DNA from: JAWWPG01 sp038254365
Lineage (GTDB): Bacteria > Actinomycetota > Actinomycetes > Propionibacteriales > Nocardioidaceae
DNA: 64,000 nt
Assembly (NCBI GenBank): GCA_038254365.1
Contig: JBBSGI010000004.1
Span: 1 to 64,000 of the forward strand
Reading direction: 5' to 3'
Shown: in pieces, positions 26,066-35,435 of the stretch
Layout: every line of letters starts with the position of its first letter
How positions within the stretch are numbered: the stretch's first letter is position 1
Position numbers and translations under genes: made by a program
Notes under the pieces: model-generated
The model's input: only the letters and a program-made list of their open reading frames with translations
Databases searched by the model: none
What the model was told of the DNA's origin: nothing

Positions 26066-27220
26066 CTAGAGGCGGCCGCGCGAGACGCGCCGACGGGCCT
26101 GCGCCGCGCCCTTGCGGAGCAGCGACCGCACCTGCTGCGCGAGGGCCGAGCTGTGCTCGCCGGTCGGCCCTGCCCCGGTGGCCGTGGCTGTCGGCGCGGC
26201 CACCAGCGCCGCCAGTGCACGCAACGCGGCGTCCAGGAGCTCAGCCTCGCTGAGATCGCTCGGTTGGCGCCAAGGCGCGTCAGGTGCCGGTTCCTCGAAA
26301 ACCGGGATCAGCTCGTCCAGCTCGCCGACGATGCGCACCGCCGCGGCCTGGACGGATGCGATCTGCGCGTCGGCGACCTCGCGAGCCTGGACCTTCCACT
26401 GCCGAGGCAGCGACAGTCGCCCGGCCGAGGCGACCGGCGACAGCACACCCTCCGCCAGCGCCCGCTTGATCCGTGCGTCGTAGGCCGGCCAGTCCAACGC
26501 GGTCTCCAGCAGGGGGTTGAGCCTGCGGAGGAGCTCCGCCTCCGCGACGCCGAGTGACGTGTTGGCCCCCTGCGAAGGCTCCACATAGTCGAAGGTCGGC
26601 AGCTCGGCGGCGCGGACGAACCGGTGCCACAGCTCGTCGGCGGCGGCGCTGGGCGAAGGCACCGTGACCACGGTGACCCGGTCGGGCCCCACTACGGCGC
26701 TCCACCGCTGGAGCAGGGCGCCCAGATCCTGCGCCGCCCAGAAGCCACCGCCGGGTCGGTTCTCGGCCGGCCAGGTGCGGAAGACCCCGGCGAGGTAGTC
26801 GTCGTACGCGACGACGCTTCGGTTCTTGAGGGTCTCCTGCCAGACCGCGGGCAGCTGCCGGCCCAGGTCGCGAGCCGTCACCACGACCCGCACGTCCTCG
26901 GTGCTGAAGCCGGTGACAGCCCGCTCGATCTGGTCGGGCTTGGCCCGGGCCAGCGTCTCGTGCGAGATCAGCGTGGTGCCGTCGAACTCGTCGGCCGCCG
27001 CGACCAGCCGGCCCCAGGCACCCTGTGCCCCGCCGTACACGTGGCCCTTGAATCCGGTGCCGCGCAGGTCGAGCGAGCCGAGGAAGTGCGCCGCAGGACC
27101 CGCCCCCGGGTAGAGCGTCCCGTGCCGGCGGAGCTGCACGCGGTTCGCGAACAGGCGCCGCTGCAGGTAGGTCGTGCCGGTCTTGGCGATACCGACATGC
27201 AGGTGAACCGTTCGGGACAC
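26066..27220 (-). CDS. Sulfotransferase-like protein (paralogue B)
   Basis: A 384-residue paralogue of the protein at 24836. It starts VSRTVHLHVGIAKTGTTYLQ, with the same KTGTT PAPS loop, and shares the VVVTARDLGRQLPAVWQETL patch and the LWHRFVRAAELPTFDY region. The C-terminal 90 residues, Ala-rich and basic, are less alike. GTG 27220 is the best start; open frame upstream has an Arg-rich, unlikely translation. Its stop lies 21 bp from the paralogue's stop. The pair probably arose by inverted duplication and diverged. Function as in the paralogue is inferred. Confidence 0.7.
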   Translation of the reverse strand: MSRTVHLHVGIAKTGTTYLQRRLFANRVQLRRHGTLYPGAGPAAHFLGSLDLRGTGFKGHVYGGAQGAWGRLVAAADEFDGTTLISHETLARAKPDQIERAVTGFSTEDVRVVVTARDLGRQLPAVWQETLKNRSVVAYDDYLAGVFRTWPAENRPGGGFWAAQDLGALLQRWSAVVGPDRVTVVTVPSPSAAADELWHRFVRAAELPTFDYVEPSQGANTSLGVAEAELLRRLNPLLETALDWPAYDARIKRALAEGVLSPVASAGRLSLPRQWKVQAREVADAQIASVQAAAVRIVGELDELIPVFEEPAPDAPWRQPSDLSEAELLDAALRALAALVAAPTATATGAGPTGEHSSALAQQVRSLLRKGAAQARRRVSRGRL

Positions 27221-27242
27221 GCGACCGACCTGTGCCTGGACG

Positions 27243-29594
27243 TCAGACCGAGGTCGGCGCCGGCGCCTCCGACTCGATGGCTTCGATGGCGACCGGCCGG
27301 CGCTTCGAGATGTAGACCGCGACCACGATAACGGCCGTGGCCACGAGGGCAATGGCGATCCGGAGCCCGGTGTTCTTGTCGGGGCCGTACGTGTACTTGA
27401 CGACGGTCGCGGCGACCAGCAGCGACACCAGGTTCATCACCTTGAGCAACGGGTTGATCGACGGGCCGGCGGTGTCCTTGAACGGATCGCCGACGGTGTC
27501 GCCGATGATCGTTGCCTCGTGGGCGGGCGACCCCTTGCCCCCGTGCACCCCGTCCTCGACCAGCTTCTTGGCGTTGTCCCAGGAGCCGCCGGAGTTCGCC
27601 AGGAAGATCGCCATCAGCACCCCGGTGATGATCGCGCCGGCGAGGTAGGCGCCGAGCGGCCCAGGCCCGAGACCGAACCCGACGGCGATCGGAGCCATGA
27701 TGGCCAGCAGGCCGGGGGTCGCGAGCTCACGTAGCGAGTCGCGGGTGCAGATGTCGACGACCTTGCCGTACTCGGGGCGCCCGGTGCCTTCCATGATGCC
27801 GGGGATCTCGCGGAACTGGCGACGAACCTCGAACACGACAGCTCCCGCGGCTCTGCCGACGGCGCTGATGGCCAGCCCGGAGAACAGGAAGACCACGGCG
27901 CCGCCCAGCAGCAGCCCGACCAGGTTCGCCGGGTCCCCGACGTCGATGTGTCCGAAGAGCCCGGCCTTCTGGTGCGGCGACAGTGAGATGAACAGCGGGT
28001 TGTTGTGGTAGGTCGGTGCGAACGCGCTGTGCGCCGCCTCCTTGATGGCGTCCCGTAGCGAGCCAAACAGCGCCGTCGCCGCGAGCACAGCGGTGGCGAT
28101 CGCGATGCCCTTTGTGATCGCCTTCGTGGTGTTGCCGACGGCGTCCAGCTCGGTGAGGATCGCGGCGCCGCGCTCGTCAACCTCGCCGGACATCTCCGCG
28201 ATCCCCTGAGCGTTGTCCGACACCGGCCCGAACGTGTCCATCGCGACTATGACTCCGACTGTCGTCAGCAGTCCGGTGCCGGCCAGCGCGACCGCGAAGA
28301 GAGAGACGGTGATCGAGTCACCGCCGAGCAGGAAGCAGCTGTACAGCGCACCGGCGATCACGATCGCGGTGTAGACCGCTGACTCGTAACCCACCGAGAT
28401 GCCCGCGAGGATGACGGTGGCCGCCCCGGTGAGCGAGGTCCGGGCGACGTCCTTGACCGGCCGGTTCTCCGTGCCGGTGAAGTAGCCGGTCAGTGTGAGG
28501 ATCACGGCGGCCAGGACGATCCCAATGACCACAGCGATGATCGCGATCTGTCGAGGGTTGCCCTCCTGCCCGGGGATGGTGATCGCATGGTCGAGGTCCT
28601 GGAAGTTCGTCGGCAGGTAGAGGAACGCGGCCACCGCGACCAGCGCGGCCGAGACGAGGGCCGACACGTAGAACGCGCGGTTGATGGTGGTGAGACCCCC
28701 TTCGCCCTCGCGAGGCCGGGTCAGGTACACACCCAGGATCGCGGTGACCGCCCCGATCGTCGGCACGATCAGGGGAAAGACCAGGCCCTCGGCGCCGAAG
28801 GCGATCTTCCCGAGGATCAGCGCCGCAACCAGCGTGACGGCGTACGACTCGAAGAGGTCCGCTGCCATGCCCGCGCAGTCTCCGACGTTGTCTCCCACGT
28901 TGTCGGCGATCGTGGCGGCGTTGCGCGGGTCGTCCTCGGGAATGTTCTGCTCGACCTTGCCGACCAGGTCGGCACCCACGTCGGCGGCCTTGGTGAAGAT
29001 GCCGCCGCCTACCCGCATGAACATCGCCAGCAGGGCCGCGCCGAAGCCGAACCCTTCCAGCACCGAGGGGGCGTCCGCCTTGTAGATGAGGACAACCACC
29101 GACGCACCGAGCAGGCCGAGGCCCACCGTGGCCATTCCGACAGCGCCGCCGGTACGGAACGCCACCCGCATCGCCGGGTCGCGTCCGACGTTCTGCGCGG
29201 CCGCTGCCACCCGCTGGTTGGCCTTGACCGCCAAAGACATCCCCATGTAGCCGATGAACGCTGAGAATCCCGCGCCGACGACGAAGAATGCGGATCGGCC
29301 GATGCGGACGCCCCCGTCGCCGGGCAGCAGGAAGAGGAGACCGAAAGCGATGACCGCAAAGACAGCGAGGGTCTTGAACTGGCGCCTCAGGTACGCCTGC
29401 GCACCCTCCTCGACCGCCTGGGCGATCTCCTGCATCTTCGGGGAGCCTTCGGGAGCAGCGAGGACTTCCCTGCGGAAGAGCGCCCCCATGCCGAGCGCCA
29501 CGAGAGAGACTCCTGCGACGATGACGACGAGGACAAGGTTGCCTGTGGACAGCGACACGTCGCTTCCGCTCTCGGCAAGAAGGTGCCCGGACAT
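27243..29594 (-). CDS. hppA: Membrane-bound proton-pumping pyrophosphatase
   Basis: A 783-residue polytopic pump, about 16 membrane helices, that couples pyrophosphate hydrolysis to proton export. Signature loops are visible: TKAADVGADLVGKVEQNIPE (substrate site), DNVGDNVGDCAGMAADLFE, and GDTVGDPFKDTAGPSINPL near the C-terminus. The potassium-determining site reads GNTTKAITKG, with Lys at the position where potassium-dependent enzymes have Ala, so this is predicted potassium-independent. ATG 29594 follows a good GGAGGT site. It stands alone, with a Pi-recycling and energy-saving role likely. Confidence 0.95.
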   Translation of the reverse strand: MSGHLLAESGSDVSLSTGNLVLVVIVAGVSLVALGMGALFRREVLAAPEGSPKMQEIAQAVEEGAQAYLRRQFKTLAVFAVIAFGLLFLLPGDGGVRIGRSAFFVVGAGFSAFIGYMGMSLAVKANQRVAAAAQNVGRDPAMRVAFRTGGAVGMATVGLGLLGASVVVLIYKADAPSVLEGFGFGAALLAMFMRVGGGIFTKAADVGADLVGKVEQNIPEDDPRNAATIADNVGDNVGDCAGMAADLFESYAVTLVAALILGKIAFGAEGLVFPLIVPTIGAVTAILGVYLTRPREGEGGLTTINRAFYVSALVSAALVAVAAFLYLPTNFQDLDHAITIPGQEGNPRQIAIIAVVIGIVLAAVILTLTGYFTGTENRPVKDVARTSLTGAATVILAGISVGYESAVYTAIVIAGALYSCFLLGGDSITVSLFAVALAGTGLLTTVGVIVAMDTFGPVSDNAQGIAEMSGEVDERGAAILTELDAVGNTTKAITKGIAIATAVLAATALFGSLRDAIKEAAHSAFAPTYHNNPLFISLSPHQKAGLFGHIDVGDPANLVGLLLGGAVVFLFSGLAISAVGRAAGAVVFEVRRQFREIPGIMEGTGRPEYGKVVDICTRDSLRELATPGLLAIMAPIAVGFGLGPGPLGAYLAGAIITGVLMAIFLANSGGSWDNAKKLVEDGVHGGKGSPAHEATIIGDTVGDPFKDTAGPSINPLLKVMNLVSLLVAATVVKYTYGPDKNTGLRIAIALVATAVIVVAVYISKRRPVAIEAIESEAPAPTSV

Positions 29595-29739
29595 CCAATT
29601 ACCTCCACTAAGGGCGCAGGCCGCCCACGGTCTCCTTGTACGTACGTGGGTCACATCACACAGGACGCGACCGCCCGGAGTCTAGCCAGCCGCTCGGCCG
29701 TTCGCTGTCGGCACCCCCGGACCCGTGGGTGTGGTCCGC

Positions 29740-30084
29740 TCAGGCGGGGCTGGGCTGGGTTGCCTCGTCGACGGAGGGATAGATGGCGAAGACCTTCTCG
29801 AGTCCGGTGATGGTGAACACCCTGAGCAGCCCTTCCCGGCTGCAGACCAGCCCCAACGACCCCCCGCGCGACCGGACGCGCTTGAGAACCCCCACCAGGA
29901 CCCCGAGCCCCGTCGAGTCGATGAACTCGACGTCGTCGAGGTCGACCACGATGCTGGTCGCGCCCTCGTCCACCAGCCCGACGAGTCGCTCACGAAGCTT
30001 TGGCGACGTGTAGACGTCGATCTCACCGCCCACATCGACCACGAGGGTCCCGGCGCTCTCGCGCGTGCTCAGGGACAGCTCCAT
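29740..30084 (-). CDS. STAS-domain anti-sigma factor antagonist
   Basis: A 114-residue single STAS domain of the SpoIIAA/RsbV class. These proteins free a sigma factor by binding its anti-sigma kinase, and are switched off by phosphorylation of a Ser. That Ser is present in FIDSTGLGVLVGVLKRV, and the N-terminal strand reads LVVDVGGEIDVYTSPKLRE. ATG 30084 follows GAAGGACATCAG. No partner kinase or sigma-B-type gene lies nearby, so the partner is encoded elsewhere. It is divergent from the helicase gene at 30177. Confidence 0.9.
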   Translation of the reverse strand: MELSLSTRESAGTLVVDVGGEIDVYTSPKLRERLVGLVDEGATSIVVDLDDVEFIDSTGLGVLVGVLKRVRSRGGSLGLVCSREGLLRVFTITGLEKVFAIYPSVDEATQPSPA

Positions 30085-30176
30085 CTGATGTCCTTCTCGT
30101 CGAGGGATGCGTGCTGCCAGCCGCCGCCCGAAGCACGCCCCAGCATTCAACCATGACTGCCGGGCGGGTGGTGGAA

Positions 30177-32528
30177 ATGCGAGGATGGATCATCGTGACC
30201 CGGCCTTCCCGCGCCTTCGACCCCGCGGAGACCGCACTGCGTCTCGCGGCCGGGGCCGGCCGACGCGACCGGCTGACGCATCTGGAGCTTCGAGCCGCCA
30301 GAGGTGCCGAGGACGTGGCCTGGCCGGAATGGGCGCACCCCCCGCTCGTCGAGGCGCTCGTCGGTCACGGGGTGGCGCGCCTCTGGAGCCATCAACGCGC
30401 GGCCGCCGACCTCGCCTGGAGCGGCACGCATACGGTGGTGTCCACCGGGACCGCCTCCGGCAAGTCGCTCGCCTACCTGCTCCCCGCGCTCTCGGCCATC
30501 GCCTCCAGCGTCGACACGGCCGGCTCTCGCGGCGACACCGTGCTGTATCTCTCTCCCACCAAGGCGCTGGCCCGCGACCAGCTCGCCGGTGTCAGCGCCC
30601 TGGCCCTTCCCGGTGTCCGCGCGGCAGCCTTCGACGGCGACTCCCTCCCCGAGGAGCGGGACTGGGCCCGCAGCCACGCGACGTACGTCGTCACCAACCC
30701 GGACATGCTCCACCGCACGATGCTGCCCGGCCACGCCCGCTGGGCGGAGTTCTGGTCGACCTTGCGCTACGTGGTCGTCGACGAGTGCCACTACTACCGC
30801 GGGGTCTTCGGTGCACACGTCGCCCAGATCATCCGGCGGTTGCGCAGGGTCGCGGCGCACCACGGCAGCCTGCCGACCTTCGTGCTCGCGTCCGCGACGG
30901 TGGCCAAGCCTGAGGTGACGGCTGGTCGGCTCATCGGCCTGCCCGTGACCGCGGTCACCAGGGACGGCGCGCCGCACGGGGTAACGGCGCTCGCGCTGTG
31001 GGAGCCACCACTCACTGCTCTCGTCGGGGAGCAAGGGGCACCGGTACGACGATCGGTGTTCGCGGAGAGCGCGGACCTGGTCGCCGACCTGGTGGCGGCT
31101 GGAGTAGCCACGCTGGCGTTCGTGCGCAGCCGCCACGGTGCGGAGATCCTTGCCCTGCAGGTCAAAGCGGCACTCGCCGAGATCGATCCGTGCCTCCCGG
31201 ACCGGGTTGCTCCCTACCGGGGTGGATACCTCCCGGAGGACCGGCGCGAGATCGAGCGGCGGCTGCGATGCGGCGAGTTGTTGGCGGTGGCGGCGACGAA
31301 CGCGCTCGAGCTCGGCATCGACATCGCCGGGCTGGACGCGGTGGTGATGGCCGGATATCCGGGCACGCGTTCCTCGCTGTGGCAGCAGGTGGGGCGGGCC
31401 GGGCGAGGAACCGCTGGCGGCCTGGGCATCCTGGTCGCGCGCGACGATCCGCTCGACACCTATCTGGTCACCCATCCCGACGTGCTCCTCGACGCGCCGG
31501 TGGAGGCGACGGTTTTCGACCCCGCCAACCCCTACGTCGTGGCACCCCACCTGTGCGCGGCGGCTCAAGAGTTGCCGTTGACGGACGGCGACCTGAAGAT
31601 GTTCGACGGTGACGCAGCCACCGTGGTGTCGTCTCTCGTCGCGTCCGGCTACCTGCGCCGCCGTGTCCGCGGCTGGTTCTGGACGCGTCGTGACCGGGCC
31701 GCGGACCTCGCCGACATCAGGTCGAGTGGCGGCAACCCGGTGCGGGTCGTCGAGTTGGGCACCGGGCGCCTGGTGGGCACCGTTGACACCGCCTCGGCCG
31801 ACGTGAGCGTGCACGCCGGTGCCGTCTACGTGCATCTCGGTGACACCTATCTGGTGGACAGCTACGACGTGACGGAGGGCCTCGCCCTAGTCGGCAAGGC
31901 CGACCCCGACTACTCGACGAGCGCCCGGGTGCGAACCCACATAGCGATAGTGCAGCCCGAGCTGGCGTCGGGCTGGGGAGACGGCCAGATCTTCTTCGGC
32001 AGCGTGGAGGTATCGGCGCAGGCCGTCGGCTATGTGAAGCGGCGGATGGTGACCGGCCAGGTGCTCGGTGAGGAGCCGCTCGATCTGCCCGCCCGCCACC
32101 TCCGCACGAAGGCGGTCTGGTGGACCCTCCCCGACGAGCGGGTGGAGGCGGCGGGCATCGCGACGTCTGCGGTGCCGGGCGCCGTACATGCCGCCGAACA
32201 TGCGGCGATCGGGCTGCTGCCGCTGTTCGCCACCTGCGACCGCTGGGACATCGGTGGTGTGTCGACGGCGCTGCACGACGACACCGGGTGCCCGAGTGTC
32301 TTCGTCTACGACGGACATCCCGGTGGCGCGGGCTTCGCCGAGCGCGGGTACGCCGTGGCCGAGGGTTGGCTCCGGGCCACCCGCGACGCCATCGTGGCCT
32401 GCCGCTGTGACGGCGGCTGCCCCTCGTGCGTCCAGTCGCCGAAGTGCGGAAATGCCAACAGCCCCCTCGACAAGTGGGCCGCGGTCTCGATCCTGACCGC
32501 CCTGCTGGCCGGGGCGCCGCACCCGTGA
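30177..32528 (+). CDS. DEAD/DEAH-box helicase with DUF1998 Cys cluster (MrfA/YprA type)
   Basis: A 783-residue superfamily 2 helicase. Motif Q region RLWSHQRAAADLAWSG precedes Walker A in STGTASGKSLAY. The Walker B box reads VVVDECHYYRGVFG, motif III is LASATV, and the second RecA domain has ATNALELGIDIAG and QQVGRAGRG. The C-terminal DUF1998 region ends with four Cys in CRCDGGCPSCVQSPKC, typical of Bacillus MrfA, a DNA repair helicase. In Mycobacterium, Rv3649 has the same design and is near the same neighbours. The exact start is uncertain (ATG 30153, ATG 30177 or GTG 30195). Gene is complete. Confidence 0.9.
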   Translation: MRGWIIVTRPSRAFDPAETALRLAAGAGRRDRLTHLELRAARGAEDVAWPEWAHPPLVEALVGHGVARLWSHQRAAADLAWSGTHTVVSTGTASGKSLAYLLPALSAIASSVDTAGSRGDTVLYLSPTKALARDQLAGVSALALPGVRAAAFDGDSLPEERDWARSHATYVVTNPDMLHRTMLPGHARWAEFWSTLRYVVVDECHYYRGVFGAHVAQIIRRLRRVAAHHGSLPTFVLASATVAKPEVTAGRLIGLPVTAVTRDGAPHGVTALALWEPPLTALVGEQGAPVRRSVFAESADLVADLVAAGVATLAFVRSRHGAEILALQVKAALAEIDPCLPDRVAPYRGGYLPEDRREIERRLRCGELLAVAATNALELGIDIAGLDAVVMAGYPGTRSSLWQQVGRAGRGTAGGLGILVARDDPLDTYLVTHPDVLLDAPVEATVFDPANPYVVAPHLCAAAQELPLTDGDLKMFDGDAATVVSSLVASGYLRRRVRGWFWTRRDRAADLADIRSSGGNPVRVVELGTGRLVGTVDTASADVSVHAGAVYVHLGDTYLVDSYDVTEGLALVGKADPDYSTSARVRTHIAIVQPELASGWGDGQIFFGSVEVSAQAVGYVKRRMVTGQVLGEEPLDLPARHLRTKAVWWTLPDERVEAAGIATSAVPGAVHAAEHAAIGLLPLFATCDRWDIGGVSTALHDDTGCPSVFVYDGHPGGAGFAERGYAVAEGWLRATRDAIVACRCDGGCPSCVQSPKCGNANSPLDKWAAVSILTALLAGAPHP

Positions 32529-32611
32529 CCTGGTGGGCCGCGTGTGCTCCCCCGCTCACGCCACACCTTGCGGAAGGATCGTGATGTCGCCCAGCGGAGG
32601 GAGCCCGCGTC

Positions 32612-34549
32612 GTGGAGCACAGCGAGCCCACCGCCGCCGCCCTCCGACGAGCCGCCGGACGCCCCCGGGGCTATCCGGCACTGGATGGGGTGCGTGCGGT
32701 GGCCGTGCTGGCGGTGCTGCTGTATCACTTCGGCGTCGGCGCGATGGGAGGCGGCTTCCTCGGGGTGGACGTCTTCTTCGTCCTCAGCGGCTACCTGATC
32801 ACCGCCCAGCTGGTCACGCGCTGGGTCCTCGGCGGCGGGATCTCCCTGCGATCCTTCTGGACCGCTCGGGCCCGGCGGCTGCTGCCGGCGCTCGGCGCGG
32901 TGCTCGTCGCCTCGACCACGGCGGTGATCGTGGCCGACCGCGGCCAGCTGGCCCTGTTCCGCGGTGACCTGACCGCTGCGGCGACCTACTCCTCCAACTG
33001 GTGGTACGTGTTCCACCAGCGCTCCTACTTCGCCGCCTCGGGGCGACCTCCGGTCCTGCAGCATCTGTGGTCGCTGGCGGTCGAGGAGCAGTTCTACCTG
33101 GTCTGGCCACTCGTGGTCGCCTGCGTCGTGGCGCTCTGCTCCCGCTGCGAAACCAGGCTGCGGTTGCTGCTCGCAGGCTCCGTCGCGGTCGGCGCCGGAA
33201 GCTCGCTCGTGATGGGCATCGGCAGCGCGATGGCCAACGCTCCGGAAGCCGGCGATCCGTCACGCTGGTACTTCGGCAGTGACTCGCACGTCATGGGCCT
33301 GATGGCGGGGGCGACGCTGGCGCTGGTCCGCCGGGGAGACGGCTTGGGCGCGGCCGGTCCTGCCGCACCCGCGCGGCCGGTCCGACCGGTGCACACCATC
33401 ATCGGTGCCGGCGCGCTGGCGCTTCTCCTCACCGCGTTCTGGCGCGCCGGGGAACACTCGACCTGGCTCTACCGCTGGGGCTTCCTCGCGGTGAGCCTGC
33501 TCACCGTCGTCGTGATCGCGGTCGCGACCAGACCCGGCCCGCTCGCCACCGGGCTCGACAGGCCACTGCTTCGCGGGCTCGGGCGGCGCTCGTACGGGTT
33601 GTACCTCTGGCATTGGCCGGTGGTCTGCTTCACCCGACCGGGTCTCGACCTGCCGGTATCCGACGGCGCCGCCTTCGCGCTCCGGCTCGGGCTGACCTTA
33701 CTGCTCGCTGAGGTCAGCTATCAATGGGTCGAGCAGCCAGTGCGCAGACTCGGCTGGCGCTCGGCCTGGCGGCTGGTCTGCGACTCGCGCGTCGGGTCGT
33801 TGCGGGTGCCCACGGTCATCACGGTGGCCGCCGCCGCCCTGGTGACCGGGGTCGTGCTGCCGGCCAGTGCCACCCCTTCCGGGCCGCACTACCCGGCGGG
33901 GGGTACGGTCTACGTCTCCCGACCCGGGCGATCCGGCTCGGTCCACGTCCGGGTGGTCGACCCGGCATCGGCCCCGCCGGCTGCGGGCCTCGATGGCCGA
34001 CCCGGCCCGTCGGCCCGGACTCCCTCGGGCTTGGCCGCGCCCCACCAACCGCCACTGCACGCCGGCGTTGACCTTCGTCGGTACGACCTCGTGGTGTACG
34101 GCGACTCGGTCCCGCTGGGCGCCATCCCCGACCTGGCGGCGAAGTTCCGCACGGTGACCAACGATGCTGCCGTGGGGGCACAGGCCTGGACCCTGCTGCC
34201 GCAGCTGGTCAGTGACGCAGGGTCGGGTCGGCTGAACGGCGCGGTCGTGCTGATCCATACCGGCGACAACGGGTTGATCAACCGCCAACAGCTCGGCTCG
34301 GCGCTCAGCGCGCTGACCCACTCCGCACGGGTGGTGCTCGCGATGCCCTTCGTTCCCAGGCCGTGGCAGGACGACAACCGGAAGACTGTCGAGTCGGTCG
34401 CCGCACACTTTCCCCAGACGGCCCTGCTGGACTGGGTCGGCGCTGCCCGCGGCCATCCGGAGTACGTGGGGTCGGACGGAATCCATCTCACGTCGTCCGG
34501 TGAGCACGCGTACGCGAGGCTGGTCGCCGCAGCCGCCGTTGGGAGCTGA
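32612..34549 (+). CDS. OafA/OatA-type acyltransferase with SGNH domain
   Basis: A 645-residue envelope O-acyltransferase. The N-terminal acyltransferase-3 domain begins GYPALDGVRAVAVLAVLLYH, where the His and following GGGFLGVDVFFVLSGYLIT are hallmarks, and spans about ten membrane helices to residue 400. The outer C-terminal SGNH esterase-like domain has the nucleophile in LVVYGDSVPLGA and the catalytic Asp-x-x-His in GSDGIHLTSSGEHAY. Such proteins acetylate peptidoglycan or polysaccharide on the outer face. GTG 32612 follows a purine-rich GGAGGGAG. Sugar target not predictable. Confidence 0.9.
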   Translation: MEHSEPTAAALRRAAGRPRGYPALDGVRAVAVLAVLLYHFGVGAMGGGFLGVDVFFVLSGYLITAQLVTRWVLGGGISLRSFWTARARRLLPALGAVLVASTTAVIVADRGQLALFRGDLTAAATYSSNWWYVFHQRSYFAASGRPPVLQHLWSLAVEEQFYLVWPLVVACVVALCSRCETRLRLLLAGSVAVGAGSSLVMGIGSAMANAPEAGDPSRWYFGSDSHVMGLMAGATLALVRRGDGLGAAGPAAPARPVRPVHTIIGAGALALLLTAFWRAGEHSTWLYRWGFLAVSLLTVVVIAVATRPGPLATGLDRPLLRGLGRRSYGLYLWHWPVVCFTRPGLDLPVSDGAAFALRLGLTLLLAEVSYQWVEQPVRRLGWRSAWRLVCDSRVGSLRVPTVITVAAAALVTGVVLPASATPSGPHYPAGGTVYVSRPGRSGSVHVRVVDPASAPPAAGLDGRPGPSARTPSGLAAPHQPPLHAGVDLRRYDLVVYGDSVPLGAIPDLAAKFRTVTNDAAVGAQAWTLLPQLVSDAGSGRLNGAVVLIHTGDNGLINRQQLGSALSALTHSARVVLAMPFVPRPWQDDNRKTVESVAAHFPQTALLDWVGAARGHPEYVGSDGIHLTSSGEHAYARLVAAAAVGS

Positions 34550-34584
34550 GCCGCGACCCAGGTGGGGCCGGCGCCGCGGCTACG

Positions 34585-34956
34585 TCAGCTTGGTCCGGCG
34601 CGTGCCTGCGCCGAGACCCAACCGCCGAGACCGAAAGGCAGCGCGATCCGGGCCCGTACGGCGATGACGACGTCCTGGCTCCGCCGGTGGCAGTCGACGA
34701 GCTCCACGTGGTTGGCCCGGGCCACCTCGGCCGCGGCCGCGCAGAAATCTCGACCGTCCTGGAGCCGAGCTGCCGCGGACAGCGCGGTGAGGTCCGCCGC
34801 CGCATCGAGCTGGTGCTGCCGCGAGACCGCGAAGCCCAGCGCCAGGCCGATCCCGCCGAGCATGACGAGGGCAAAGATCCAGGCGATGGCCCAGACCGTC
34901 GCGACGCCAGCCGAGTCGTGCGTCCGTCGACCTGGCTCAGCCGTTCGAGCCGGCAT
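34585..34956 (-). CDS. TadE-like pseudopilin-family protein (Rv3654c type)
   Basis: A 123-residue protein with one N-terminal membrane helix (GVATVWAIAWIFALVMLGGI) followed by a helical region AAADLTALSAAARLQDGRDFC, as in the TadE-like minor pilin or secretion proteins found last in actinobacterial Tad operons. Two Cys (DFCAAAAE and VDCHRR) may form a disulfide outside the cell. ATG 34956 lies inside the end of tadE, after GGAGGACGAGG, so the genes overlap by 20 bp. The counterpart in Mycobacterium is Rv3654c. It ends the pilus operon, convergent with the acyltransferase gene. Confidence 0.82.
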   Translation of the reverse strand: MPARTAEPGRRTHDSAGVATVWAIAWIFALVMLGGIGLALGFAVSRQHQLDAAADLTALSAAARLQDGRDFCAAAAEVARANHVELVDCHRRSQDVVIAVRARIALPFGLGGWVSAQARAGPS

Positions 34957-35317
34957 CCTCGTCCTCCACCTCGGACTCCGCCGTGATCGTGACTGGCGGG
35001 AGCGGAGCCAGGAGCCACCCGGGCGCGGACGCATGGACCGACACCGTGACCGAGACCAGGCCGCTTTCATGGCGGATGTCAACCGATGCCGAGTCCCCTG
35101 CGGTACGTCGGGCGGCTGCGACCGCCGCTCGGTCATCTCCTCCCCGCGCCACCGCTCGGGCCGCGTCCCGAGCGGCGTCGACGGTGCGGACCTGGGCGAC
35201 GCCCAACGACACCACCCAAACGAGGGCGAGGGCGACGAGCGACAGCAAGGGCAGCACGGCTGCCGCCTCGGCGGTGACCATGCCGTTGCTGTGCCGGCTC
35301 CGCAACGGCCGGCTCAC
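34937..35317 (-). CDS. TadE-family minor pilin
   Basis: A 126-residue TadE protein. A short basic leader precedes GMVTAEAAAVLPLLSLVALA, which holds the TadE signature Glu at the fifth position after the presumed cleavage Gly. The rest is extracellular with a VSVTVSVHASAPGWL beta region. GTG 35317 has a good upstream GGAGG. The start overlaps the stop of a 21-codon frame as GTGA. It belongs to the pilus operon, between Flp pilin and the TadE-like gene. Confidence 0.85.
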   Translation of the reverse strand: MSRPLRSRHSNGMVTAEAAAVLPLLSLVALALVWVVSLGVAQVRTVDAARDAARAVARGGDDRAAVAAARRTAGDSASVDIRHESGLVSVTVSVHASAPGWLLAPLPPVTITAESEVEDEDAGSNG

Positions 35318-35379
35318 GACGGGACCTCCGCAATCCCCCGGTCTGGCTGGTGGCCTCGGGGCCGGGATCGATCGCTCAC
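35314..35379 (-). CDS. Possible 21-residue peptide frame between pilin and tadE
   Basis: A short frame starting GTG 35379 encodes a hydrophilic 21-residue peptide (VSDRSRPRGHQPDRGIAEVP then S). It is preceded by a strong ribosome binding site, gaaggag with a five-base spacer, and its TGA overlaps the tadE GTG as GTGA. That arrangement would couple translation of tadE to this frame. No homologue is recognised, and it may only be a leader. Protein product not shown. Confidence 0.4.
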   Translation of the reverse strand: MSDRSRPRGHQPDRGIAEVPS

Positions 35380-35435
35380 GTCGACTCCTTCCTGCGTGGG
35401 GCGGGGCCGGAACCTCACCCCACCTCTCGACATGG

